Assembly: GCA_963726615.1 (NCBI GenBank) | Contig: CAVSCX010000006.1 | Location: forward strand, 186,001 to 250,000 | Reading direction: 5' to 3' | Origin: CAWDZK01 sp963726615 | Lineage (GTDB): Bacteria > Actinomycetota > Actinomycetes > JACCUZ01 | DNA: 64,000 nucleotides | Shown here: one piece after another, positions 31,819 to 40,053 of the stretch | Layout of the letters: each line of letters starts with the position of its first letter | Position numbering within the stretch: position 1 is the first letter of the stretch | The notes under the pieces: model-generated | What the model was told of the DNA's origin: nothing | The model's database searches: none | Seen by the model: only the letters and a program-made list of their open reading frames with translations | Position numbers and translations under genes: made by a program

Positions 31819-32076
31819 ATGCACCCGGTGGCTCGAGCGGGACTTGTGGTGGCGACCCTGGCCGTCGCCGTCGTCCTCGGCCCCGGTCTGCTCAGCGCCG
31901 ACCGGCCCACCGGCGCCGCCGCGCCGACAACCCCGTCGGCCCCAGCGGCATCGCCGGACGCGGGTGCTCCGGCCCGGGGCGGCGCCACGGGCTGGACCGG
32001 TGCGGCGCACCGCGCCGACGGCAACGACTTCGTGCCGGCCGAGGCCCGCCGGCTGCGGCTGCCACGGTTCGGCTAG
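31819..32076 (+). CDS. small exported or membrane-anchored protein of unknown function
   Basis: 85 residues: a short N-terminus, a hydrophobic helix at about 6-26 that could be a signal peptide or anchor, then an Ala/Pro/Thr-rich linker and a basic C-terminus with RRLRLPRFG. TAGCGT ends 7 nt before the ATG, the leaderless pattern, which supports this start. I do not recognise the family. It sits between mnmA and the guanine deaminase gene. Confidence 0.6.
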   Translation: MHPVARAGLVVATLAVAVVLGPGLLSADRPTGAAAPTTPSAPAASPDAGAPARGGATGWTGAAHRADGNDFVPAEARRLRLPRFG

Positions 32077-32127
32077 CCGTTCTGCCGGTGCCCGGCTCGG
32101 ACGCGCGGGCTGGCTACGGTGGGCGGC

Positions 32128-32607
32128 GTGAACGGCACCCACGACGACGCGTCCTGGCTGGCGGCGGTCATCGCCAGCGCCACCCGCAACGTCGACGAGG
32201 GCGGCGGGCCGTTCGCCGCCGTGGTGGTACGTGACGGCCAGGTCCTCGCCGAGGGTGTCAACCGGGTCACCCGCGACCACGACCCCACCGCGCACGCGGA
32301 GGTGGTCGCCATCCGCGCTGCCTGCCGCGAGCTCGAGGACCACGTGCTTGCCGGCTCCGTGCTCGTCTCCTCCTGCGAGCCCTGCCCGCTGTGCGTCTCG
32401 GCCGCGTTGTGGGCCCGGGTGGACCGGGTCGTCTTCGCCTCCGACCGGGACGACGCCGCGCGGGCCGGTTTCGACGACCGTGCGTTCTACGAGCTGTTCG
32501 AGACCCCACGTGGGCAGTGGCCGGTCCCGGTGACGCAGGACCGGGTAGACGGGTCGGTGGCGCCGTTCGACGCGTGGCTGGCGAAGGCCGACCGCGTTGA
32601 CTACTGA
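32128..32607 (+). CDS. guaD: guanine deaminase-like nucleoside deaminase
   Basis: A 159-residue cytidine-deaminase-fold protein. Zinc ligands and catalytic Glu are visible: H56-A-E58 and P85-C86-P-L-C89. The C-terminal AGFDD...FYELFE segment and the PFDAW...ADRVDY ending resemble Bacillus guanine deaminase, whose C-terminus is swapped between protomers. It converts guanine to xanthine. TACGGT ends 7 nt before the GTG, so the start is probably leaderless. tRNA adenosine deaminase is less likely given the C-terminal match. Confidence 0.8.
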   Translation: MNGTHDDASWLAAVIASATRNVDEGGGPFAAVVVRDGQVLAEGVNRVTRDHDPTAHAEVVAIRAACRELEDHVLAGSVLVSSCEPCPLCVSAALWARVDRVVFASDRDDAARAGFDDRAFYELFETPRGQWPVPVTQDRVDGSVAPFDAWLAKADRVDY

Positions 32608-33640
32608 GGCGACCACGGGCGGCGGGGCACCCGATGGCACGGTGCTGCCCGGGGGCATCGCGACCGGGGTCGGGTCGATGCCCGGCGCGGACCCGAAGGA
32701 GGCGGCCGCGGTCGTGGTGGGGGAGCTGCCTGACCTGCCGCACCTCGTGGAGCTGCCGGCCCGCGGCCCGGGGGCCGACCTCGTCGGGCGGGCGGCGGCG
32801 CTGCTTGTCGACCTGCACGTCGACGTGCAGCCGTCGGGCTGGCGGCTTGTCGACCGGGCCGGGATGGACGAGCGGCGGGCCCGCGGCTACCTCGGCCAGG
32901 ACCTCGACGAGCTCGAGGAGCACGCCGACGGTGTCGTGGGCCCGGTGAAGGTCCAGGTCGCCGGGCCGTGGACGCTCGCCGCCGCGCTCCAGCTGCCGCG
33001 CGGCGAGCCCGTGCTCACCGACCGCGGCGCCCTGCAGGACGTCGTCGACTCCCTCGGCGAGGGGCTCCGCGCGCACGTGCACGAGCTCCGGAAGCGCCTG
33101 CCGGGCGCCGAGCCGGTGCTCCAGCTCGACGAGCCGTCGCTGCCCGCCGTGCTGGCCGGAGCGGTGCGCCGCTCCTCGGGGGCGACGACGGTGCCGGCGG
33201 TGGCCGAGACGGCGGTCGAGGACGTGCTCCGCGCCCTTGTCGACGGCGTCGGCGCACCTGTCGTCGTGCACTGCTGCGCGCAGCGGCCGCCCGTCAGCCT
33301 GTTCCGGCGGGTCGGAGCCGCCGGCGTGTCCGTCGACCTGCTGCTCGTCGCCGACGCCATGGACGACGAGCTCGGCGAGGCGGTCGAGGCCGGCCTTGCT
33401 CTCTTCGCCGGGGTGGTGCCGGCCCTGCCGCCGAACGGTGGACTGTCCGACGTGCGGGCTACCGTCGAGCCGGTACGACGGCTCTGGCAGCGGCTCGGGC
33501 TCGACCGCGAGCGGCTTGTCGGTCAGGTCGTCGTCACCCCGACCTGCGGGCTCGCCGGGGCTTCCCCGGCGTACGCCCGGGCGGCCCTGGGCAGGGCACG
33601 AGAGGCGGCGAAGGCCCTGACGGAGCTGGAGGACTGGTGA
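32597..33640 (+). CDS. MetE C-terminal-like (cobalamin-independent methionine synthase family) protein
   Basis: A 347-residue protein of the UROD/MetE-like barrel fold, far shorter than full MetE (about 750). Seen: GVGSMPG at the start, QVAGPWTLA, QLDEPSL, and two Cys-containing strands, VVHCCAQRPP and VTPTCGLAG, placed like the zinc site of MetE. Substrate is unknown. The TTG at 32597 overlaps the guanine deaminase stop; an in-frame GTG at 32642 is possible. Its end overlaps the ligA start by GTGA. The place before ligA is conserved in Actinomycetota. Confidence 0.82.
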   Translation: MTTEATTGGGAPDGTVLPGGIATGVGSMPGADPKEAAAVVVGELPDLPHLVELPARGPGADLVGRAAALLVDLHVDVQPSGWRLVDRAGMDERRARGYLGQDLDELEEHADGVVGPVKVQVAGPWTLAAALQLPRGEPVLTDRGALQDVVDSLGEGLRAHVHELRKRLPGAEPVLQLDEPSLPAVLAGAVRRSSGATTVPAVAETAVEDVLRALVDGVGAPVVVHCCAQRPPVSLFRRVGAAGVSVDLLLVADAMDDELGEAVEAGLALFAGVVPALPPNGGLSDVRATVEPVRRLWQRLGLDRERLVGQVVVTPTCGLAGASPAYARAALGRAREAAKALTELEDW

Positions 33641-35724
33641 GCGCGCGGAAGGCGACCGAGGACTCGCCGCAGCACCGGCACGCCGAGCTCGTCGAGGCGG
33701 TCGACCGCGCGCGCTTCGACTACTACCTGCGCGACGCCCCGACGCTGTCCGACGGCGCGTTCGACGCGATGATGCGCGAGCTGCAGGAGATCGAGGACGC
33801 GCACCCCGAGCTGCGGACGCCGGACTCGCCGACCCAGACCGTCGGCGGCACCTACTCCACCGAGTTCACGGCGGTCGACCACCTCGAGCGGATGATGAGC
33901 CTGGACAACGCGTTCTCGCCGGAGGAGCTCGCGGCCTGGGCCGAGAGGGTGGAGCGCGACAACGGCGCCACCGCGGTGCACTACCTCTGCGAGATCAAGG
34001 TCGACGGGGTGGCGATCAACCTGCTCTACGAGCGGGGCCGGCTCACCCGCGCCCTGACTCGCGGCAACGGCATGACGGGGGAGGACGTCACCCTCAACGT
34101 GCGCACCCTGGAGTCGGTCCCGCAGCGCCTGGCAGGTGAGGGCGTCCCGGGCCTGCTCGAGGTGAGGGGAGAGGTGTTCTTCCCGGTGGCCGCCTTCGCC
34201 GACCTCAACGCCGCGCTGGTCGAGGCCGGCAAGGCGCCCTTCGCCAACCCCCGCAACGCCGCCGCCGGGTCGTTGCGGCAGAAGGACCCGCGGGTGACCG
34301 CGAGCCGCCCGCTGCGGATGGTCGTGCACGGCGTCGGCGCCCGCGAGGGGTTCACGCTCGCGCGCCAGTCGGAGGCCTACGCCGCCCTGCGCGCGATGGG
34401 GCTGCCCGTCAGCGACCGGTTCCGCGTCGTCGACGACCTCGCCGGGGTCCAGGAGTTCATCGACCACTACGGCGAGCACCGGCACGACGTGGAGCACGAG
34501 ATCGACGGCGTCGTGGTCAAGGTCGACGAGGTCTCCGTGCAGCGCCGGCTCGGGTCCACCTCACGCGCGCCGCGCTGGGCGATCGCGTTCAAGTACCCCC
34601 CGGAGGAGGTGACGACGACCCTGCTCGACATCCGGGTCAACGTCGGGCGCACCGGCCGCGTGACGCCGTACGGCGTGATGGAGCCGGTCGTGGTCAGCGG
34701 CTCGACCGTCGAGCAGGCGACGCTGCACAACGCCTCCGAGGTCGAGCGCAAGGGGGTCCTGATCGGGGACTCCGTGGTCCTGCGCAAGGCCGGCGACGTG
34801 ATCCCCGAGATCGTCGGCCCGGTCGTCGGCCTGCGGGACGGGTCGGAGCGCGCCTTCGTCATGCCCACGACGTGTCCGGAGTGCGGCACGGCGCTGGGCC
34901 CGGAGAAGGAGGGTGATGCCGACATCCGCTGCCCGAACTCCCGCTCCTGCCCGGCCCAGCTGCGGGAGCGGCTCTTCCACCTTGCCGGCCGCGGCGCCTT
35001 CGACATCGACGTGCTGGGCTACGAGGCGGCCGTCGCCGTCCTCGAGGCGGGGGTGGTGCAGGACGAGGGTGACGTCTTCGACCTGGACGAGGACAAGCTG
35101 CTCCGGGCCCCGCTGTTCCGGCGCAAGGACGGCGGGCTGACCGCCAACGGCGGCAAGCTGCTGACGGCGATCGACGCCGCGAAGTCGCGGCCCCTGTGGC
35201 GGGTGCTGGTCGCGCTCTCGGTCCGCCACGTCGGGCCGACCGCCGCGCAGGCGCTGGCCCGTGAGCTGCGCTCGGTCGGGGCGGTCTTCGCGGCCGAGCC
35301 CGCGCGGCTGGCCGCCGTGGACGGTGTCGGACCCGTGATCGCCGACGCCTTGCGCGAGTGGTGGGACGTCGACTGGCACCGCGCGATCGTCGACAAGTGG
35401 GCCGCGGCGGGCGTGCGCCTCGAGGAGGAGGGCGGCGACGACGGGCCGCGACCGCTCGAGGGCCTCAGCATCGTCGTGACCGGGTCGCTGGAGGACTGGT
35501 CGCGTGACGCCGCCACAGCGGCGATCCAGGCCCGGGGCGGCAAGGCGGCCGGGTCGGTGTCGAAGAAGACCGACTTCGTCGTGGTCGGCGACAGCCCCGG
35601 GTCCAAGTACGACAAGGCCGTGCAGCTCGGCGTCCCGGTGCTCGACGAGGCCGGGTTCGGGACGCTGCTGGACCAGGGTCCGGACGCGGCCCGCGCACTG
35701 GCCCGCCCTGCCGCTGACGGGTGA
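33637..35724 (+). CDS. ligA: NAD-dependent DNA ligase
   Basis: A 695-residue ligase that seals nicks in replication and repair using NAD+. Order: Ia domain, adenylation domain with Lys121 in EIKVDG, OB fold, a Cys4 zinc finger (CPECGTAL...CPNSRSCPAQ), helix-hairpin-helix domain, and a C-terminal BRCT domain (about 605-690, SIVVTGSLE). Length is typical. GGAGG lies 4 nt before the GTG start, which overlaps the previous stop. Confidence 0.98.
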   Translation: MSARKATEDSPQHRHAELVEAVDRARFDYYLRDAPTLSDGAFDAMMRELQEIEDAHPELRTPDSPTQTVGGTYSTEFTAVDHLERMMSLDNAFSPEELAAWAERVERDNGATAVHYLCEIKVDGVAINLLYERGRLTRALTRGNGMTGEDVTLNVRTLESVPQRLAGEGVPGLLEVRGEVFFPVAAFADLNAALVEAGKAPFANPRNAAAGSLRQKDPRVTASRPLRMVVHGVGAREGFTLARQSEAYAALRAMGLPVSDRFRVVDDLAGVQEFIDHYGEHRHDVEHEIDGVVVKVDEVSVQRRLGSTSRAPRWAIAFKYPPEEVTTTLLDIRVNVGRTGRVTPYGVMEPVVVSGSTVEQATLHNASEVERKGVLIGDSVVLRKAGDVIPEIVGPVVGLRDGSERAFVMPTTCPECGTALGPEKEGDADIRCPNSRSCPAQLRERLFHLAGRGAFDIDVLGYEAAVAVLEAGVVQDEGDVFDLDEDKLLRAPLFRRKDGGLTANGGKLLTAIDAAKSRPLWRVLVALSVRHVGPTAAQALARELRSVGAVFAAEPARLAAVDGVGPVIADALREWWDVDWHRAIVDKWAAAGVRLEEEGGDDGPRPLEGLSIVVTGSLEDWSRDAATAAIQARGGKAAGSVSKKTDFVVVGDSPGSKYDKAVQLGVPVLDEAGFGTLLDQGPDAARALARPAADG

Positions 35725-35842
35725 CGCCGCCGGGTGACACCGGCCGAGAAGACACCTACAGAACGGGGTGTCGCGAGCCGACATGTCACGGGAGCGGCAC
35801 GGGGGTGGCCGTAGCGTCACGGCGCGGCGACTGGAGGGTGGC
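35725..35842 (+). promoter_or_regulatory. gap upstream of GGDEF/EAL gene with inverted repeat and -10
   Basis: GACACC (35751-35756) and GGTGTC (35767-35772) form an inverted repeat with a 10-nt spacer. TAGCGT at 35812-35817 is a candidate -10, about 25 nt before the ribosome binding site GGAGGG (35833-35838). No gene seen. Confidence 0.35.
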
Positions 35843-37960
35843 ATGGTGGGTGCTGCCGCGGCGGTGTCCCCGCGAGAACACGCCGCGCGGCCGGTGGACG
35901 GCGCCGCCCGGGGCTGGTGGTTCTGGGGCTGGATCTCCCTGCACGGCGTGCTCGCACTGGGCGTCCTCGGCGTCGCGCTGGGGCAGCTGGCCGCGTCCGA
36001 CCATGTCGAGCGTCAGGCGCCGCTGGCGCTGATCGCGGGACTGGTGCTGCTGGCCGAGCTGCGCCCGGTGGTGACAGCGGGCTCCTACGACCCGCAGGGG
36101 GTCACGGTCTCGACCGCGTTCGTGTTCGCGATCCTGATCTGCTGGGGGCCATGGCCGGCGCTGCTCGTCCTCGGCGCGGGCATCCTGCTCGGCGAGGTCG
36201 CCAAGCGGAAGCCGGTCTGGAAGGTCGTCTTCAACACCGGCCAGTACCTCGTCAGCCTCGCCCTGGCCGCCGGCGTGCTGTGGCTCGTCGGCCCGCGGCC
36301 CTCGCCAGGTGAGCCGGCCGATGCGATGTCGGTGCACGAGCTGCCGGTGCTGGCCCTCGCCTGGGGGGTCTACTTCCTGGCCAACCTGGCGCTGGTCGCC
36401 ACCGCCATCTCGTTGCGCGAGGGCACGCCGTGGCCCGACGAGTTCATGGACGAGATCGGCTACCACGCGGTCACGACGTTCGCCGTGCTGGCGCTCTCGC
36501 CGCTCGTCGTCGTCGTGACCATCGCCTCGTGGCAGCTCATCCCGCTCCTGCTCCTGCCGCTGTTCCTGGTCTACAAGACCGCGTCCATCTCGCGCGAGAA
36601 GGAGCAGGCCGCGCTGCACGACGCCCTCACCGGACTCGCCAACCGCAAGTGGCTCGTCGAGCGGATGTCCGCTGCTGGTGAGCTCTCCCTGCGTACCGGC
36701 GGGTCGATCGCGCTCTTCCTGCTGGACCTGGACCGGTTCAAGGAGATCAACGACACGCTCGGCCACCACACCGGCGACCGGCTGCTGCAGATCGCCGCCC
36801 AGCGGCTGTCCCGTGCGGTCCGCCCGGAGGACACCGTCGCACGACTCGGCGGCGACGAGTTCGCGGTGCTGCTGCCGGAGGTTCCCGACGCCGACTCCGC
36901 GATGGAGGCGGCCGAGCGGATCCGCGCGGCGCTCACGGAGCCCTACCACCTGGACGGCATGACGCTGCAGGTGGAGACCAGCATCGGTGTGGCCCTGCAC
37001 CCGCTGCACACGGACAACGTGCCGCGGCTGCTGCAGCTCGCCGACGTCGCGATGTACCAGGCCAAGGAGGACCGGACCGGCGTCGAGCTGTACCAGCTGG
37101 AGCGGGACATCCACACGCCTGACCGGCTCGACCTGCTCGGCTCGCTGCGTCGGGCCATCGAGAACGGCGAGCTGGTCATGCACTTCCAGCCGACGGTCGC
37201 CTTCCCGAGCGGGCGTGCTGTGGGCGTCGAGGCGCTGGTCCGGTGGGAGCACCCCGAGCGCGGCCTGCTGACCCCCGACTCCTTCCTCGACCTCGTCGAG
37301 CAGTCCGGCACGATGCGCAACCTCACCCACATCGCCCTGGCGAAGTCGTTGTCCCAGCTCGCACAGTGGTGGGCGTCCGGCCTCGAGCTGACCGTCTCGG
37401 TCAACGTCTCGGTGCGCGACCTCACCGACACCTCGTTCGCCACCGTCGTAGCCGATCTGCTGACGGCCCACGACCTGCCGGCCCGGGCGCTCAAGCTCGA
37501 GATCACCGAGCACGTCCTGATGGCCGATCCGGCCCGGATGACCGCGGCCCTGGAGTCCATGGACCGGCTCGGCGTCGACCTGAGCCTGGACGACTTCGGC
37601 ACCGGCTACTCCTCCCTCGTGCACCTCAGGAGGCTGCCGGTGTCCGAGATCAAGGTCGACCGCTCGTTCGTGCAGCGGATGACGTCGGACCCCGACGACG
37701 CCGTGATCGTGCGGTCGATCGTCGACCTCGCGCACTCGCTCGGACTGCGGGCCGTGGCCGAGGGGGTCGAGACCGTGGAGACGTGGCGCGCCCTGCAGGC
37801 GCTCGGCTGCGACCTCGCCCAGGGCTACCTCGTCAGCCGGCCGGTCCCGGGCCCCGCGCTGACGCGGTGGCTGGTCGCCCACCTCGACGCCGCGCCGCAC
37901 GCCGGCCTCGTGCCCAGCTGGCCGGGCTCGCCCCGGAGCGCGGCCACGACTGCTCACTAG
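35843..37960 (+). CDS. membrane GGDEF-EAL cyclic-di-GMP protein
   Basis: A 705-residue protein: about eight N-terminal membrane segments (residues about 22-250), a diguanylate cyclase domain with intact GGDEF at 336-340, and a phosphodiesterase domain with intact EAL at 463-465 (VEALVRWEH) and the DDFGTGYSS loop. Both catalytic cores look functional, so it could make or degrade c-di-GMP. The ATG is chosen because GGAGGG lies 4 nt upstream; earlier in-frame starts lack one. A GGDEF/EAL gene between ligA and gatC is a conserved actinobacterial order (as in Streptomyces). Confidence 0.93.
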   Translation: MVGAAAAVSPREHAARPVDGAARGWWFWGWISLHGVLALGVLGVALGQLAASDHVERQAPLALIAGLVLLAELRPVVTAGSYDPQGVTVSTAFVFAILICWGPWPALLVLGAGILLGEVAKRKPVWKVVFNTGQYLVSLALAAGVLWLVGPRPSPGEPADAMSVHELPVLALAWGVYFLANLALVATAISLREGTPWPDEFMDEIGYHAVTTFAVLALSPLVVVVTIASWQLIPLLLLPLFLVYKTASISREKEQAALHDALTGLANRKWLVERMSAAGELSLRTGGSIALFLLDLDRFKEINDTLGHHTGDRLLQIAAQRLSRAVRPEDTVARLGGDEFAVLLPEVPDADSAMEAAERIRAALTEPYHLDGMTLQVETSIGVALHPLHTDNVPRLLQLADVAMYQAKEDRTGVELYQLERDIHTPDRLDLLGSLRRAIENGELVMHFQPTVAFPSGRAVGVEALVRWEHPERGLLTPDSFLDLVEQSGTMRNLTHIALAKSLSQLAQWWASGLELTVSVNVSVRDLTDTSFATVVADLLTAHDLPARALKLEITEHVLMADPARMTAALESMDRLGVDLSLDDFGTGYSSLVHLRRLPVSEIKVDRSFVQRMTSDPDDAVIVRSIVDLAHSLGLRAVAEGVETVETWRALQALGCDLAQGYLVSRPVPGPALTRWLVAHLDAAPHAGLVPSWPGSPRSAATTAH

Positions 37961-38013
37961 GATGGCCGCCCGGCGCCCGCCGTCCACCCGAGCCACAGGA
38001 GCCGAGCACTGCC

Positions 38014-38325
38014 ATGTCCGACGGAACGCCCGCGATCACGCGCGACGAGGTGGCCCACCTCGCCCGGCTTGCCCGGCTGGCCCTCGAGCCCGAGGAGCTC
38101 GACCGCTTCGGCGGCCAGCTCGACGCGATCGTCTCGGCCATCTCCCGGATCCGGGACCTGGACACCTCCGCCGTCGAGCCGACGTCGCACGCCGTGCCGC
38201 TGACCAACGTCACCAGGCCGGACGAGATCCGTCCGGGGCTGACCCAGGCCCAGGCCCTGTCCGGCGCCCCGGCGGCCGAGGACGGCCGGTTCCGGGTGCC
38301 CCGCATCCTCGGTGAGGAAGCGTGA
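38014..38325 (+). CDS. gatC: Asp/Glu-tRNA(Asn/Gln) amidotransferase subunit C
   Basis: A 103-residue GatC, the clamp that holds GatA and GatB together in the enzyme that converts Glu-tRNA(Gln) and Asp-tRNA(Asn) to the amidated forms. Seen: VAHLARLARLALEPEEL near the N-terminus and the RPDEIRPGLTQ segment. A TAGGAT hexamer (37958-37963), overlapping the upstream stop codon, may be its -10. gatA follows after 7 nt. Confidence 0.94.
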   Translation: MSDGTPAITRDEVAHLARLARLALEPEELDRFGGQLDAIVSAISRIRDLDTSAVEPTSHAVPLTNVTRPDEIRPGLTQAQALSGAPAAEDGRFRVPRILGEEA

Positions 38326-38332
38326 GCCGCCC

Positions 38333-39862
38333 ATGAGCGACCTCACCCGGCTGACCGCCGCCGAGACTGCCGCCGCCGTCGCGGCCGGCGAGACCAGCGC
38401 CCTGGACGTCACCGAGGCGCACCTCGCCCGGATCGGCGAGGTCGACCCGGCCGTGCACGCCTTCCTGCACGTCGACGCCGACGGCGCTCGGGCAGCGGCC
38501 CGGCGCGTCGACGCCCGGCGCACCGCCGGCGAGCCCCTCGGCCCGCTCGCGGGCGTCCCGGTGGCCCTCAAGGACCTGCTGGCCACCGACGGCGTCCCGA
38601 CGACGTGCGGGTCCCGGATGCTCGAGGGCTGGCGGCCGCCGTACGACGCCACCGTGGTGACCCGGCTGCGGGCGGCCGGCGTGGTCGCGCTCGGGAAGAC
38701 GAACATGGACGAGTTCGCCATGGGCAGCTCGACCGAGCACTCCGCCTACGGCCCCACGCACAACCCGTGGGACCTCGACCGCATCCCCGGCGGCTCCGGC
38801 GGCGGGTCGGCCGCAGCGGTGGCGGCATTCGAGGTCCCGATCGCGGTGGGCACCGACACCGGCGGCTCGATCCGGCAGCCTGCCGCCGTGACCGGCACCG
38901 TCGGGGTCAAGCCGACGTACGGCGGGGTGAGCCGGTACGGCCTGGTCGCCCTGGCCTCGTCGCTGGACCAGGCCGGTCCGTGCGCCCGGACCGTCCTGGA
39001 CGCTGCGCTCCTGCACGCCGCGATCGCCGGTCACGACCCGCTGGACTCCACCTCGATCGACGGCCCCGTGCCCGACGTCGTCGGGGCGGCGCGACGCCAG
39101 GACGTCACCGGGATGCGCGTCGGCGTCGTGCGCCAGCTCGGCGGCGACGGGTATCAGGCCGGCGTCGAGCAGCGGTTCCGCGAGGCGGTCGACCTGCTGT
39201 CCTCGCTGGGCGCCGAGGTCGTGGAGGTCGACTGCCCGCACTTCGAGTACGCGCTGCCGGCTTACTACCTCATCCTGCCGAGCGAGTGCTCCTCGAACCT
39301 CGCCCGGTTCGACGCGATGCGCTACGGACTGCGGGTCGGCGACGACGGCACGGGCAGTGCCGAGGACGTGATGTCCCGGACCCGCGAGGCCGGCTTCGGA
39401 GCCGAGGCGAAGCGCCGCATCATGCTCGGCACCTACGCACTCTCCAGCGGCTACTACGACGCCTACTACGGCCAGGCCCAGAAGGTGCGCACCCTCGTCG
39501 TCCGTGACTTCGACGCGGCGTTCGCGCAGGCCGACGTGCTGGTCTCGCCGACCACGCCGACCACGGCGTTCCGGATCGGCGAGCGCATCGACGACCCGAT
39601 GGCGATGTACCTCGCCGACCTGTGCACGATCCCGTCGAACCTGGCCGGCAACGCCTCGATGTCGCTCCCGGTCGGGTTGGCACCGGAGGACGGGCTCCCG
39701 GTCGGGCTGCAGGTGATGGCCCCCCCGATGCGCGACGACCGGCTCTACCACCTCGGTGGTGCCCTCGAGGCGGCGCTTGCCGACAGGTGGGGGCACCTGC
39801 TCATCGACGTGGCGCCGGAACTTCCCGCACAGACCACGACGGCCACGGAGGAAGCGCTGTGA
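38333..39862 (+). CDS. gatA: Asp/Glu-tRNA(Asn/Gln) amidotransferase subunit A
   Basis: A 509-residue amidase that releases ammonia from glutamine for GatB. The amidase-signature triad is complete: Lys80 (ALKDLL), cis-Ser155 (GGSGGGSAA) and Ser179 (DTGGSIRQP). Length is normal. GAGGAAG lies upstream of the ATG. The stop overlaps the next small gene by GTGA, so translation is likely coupled. Confidence 0.97.
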   Translation: MSDLTRLTAAETAAAVAAGETSALDVTEAHLARIGEVDPAVHAFLHVDADGARAAARRVDARRTAGEPLGPLAGVPVALKDLLATDGVPTTCGSRMLEGWRPPYDATVVTRLRAAGVVALGKTNMDEFAMGSSTEHSAYGPTHNPWDLDRIPGGSGGGSAAAVAAFEVPIAVGTDTGGSIRQPAAVTGTVGVKPTYGGVSRYGLVALASSLDQAGPCARTVLDAALLHAAIAGHDPLDSTSIDGPVPDVVGAARRQDVTGMRVGVVRQLGGDGYQAGVEQRFREAVDLLSSLGAEVVEVDCPHFEYALPAYYLILPSECSSNLARFDAMRYGLRVGDDGTGSAEDVMSRTREAGFGAEAKRRIMLGTYALSSGYYDAYYGQAQKVRTLVVRDFDAAFAQADVLVSPTTPTTAFRIGERIDDPMAMYLADLCTIPSNLAGNASMSLPVGLAPEDGLPVGLQVMAPPMRDDRLYHLGGALEAALADRWGHLLIDVAPELPAQTTTATEEAL

Positions 39863-40053
39863 AGAACATCAAGTCGATCGTCACCTTCGTCACCACCGTG
39901 ATGGCCGGCCGCACCGCGCTCCAGCGGCTGCGGCAGGCACGTGAGGACGGTGACCGGCTGGAGCTCGTCGATGCCGCGCTGAACGCAATCGTGCTCGTGA
40001 CCGGCACGATCATCATCATCCGGCGGCTGCGCCGCGGGGAAGTCGAGGCATGA
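39859..40053 (+). CDS. 64-residue membrane protein between gatA and gatB
   Basis: A complete 64-codon gene that starts by GTGA overlap with the gatA stop and ends by ATGA overlap with the gatB start. GGAGG lies about 7 nt before its GTG. The product has an amphipathic N-terminal part (TTVMAGRTALQRLRQA), then a hydrophobic helix at about 40-57 rich in Ile and Val, and a basic end. Coupled overlaps at both sides and a good ribosome binding site argue that it is real. I do not recognise a family. It might anchor or accompany the amidotransferase; that is speculation. Confidence 0.75.
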   Translation: MKNIKSIVTFVTTVMAGRTALQRLRQAREDGDRLELVDAALNAIVLVTGTIIIIRRLRRGEVEA

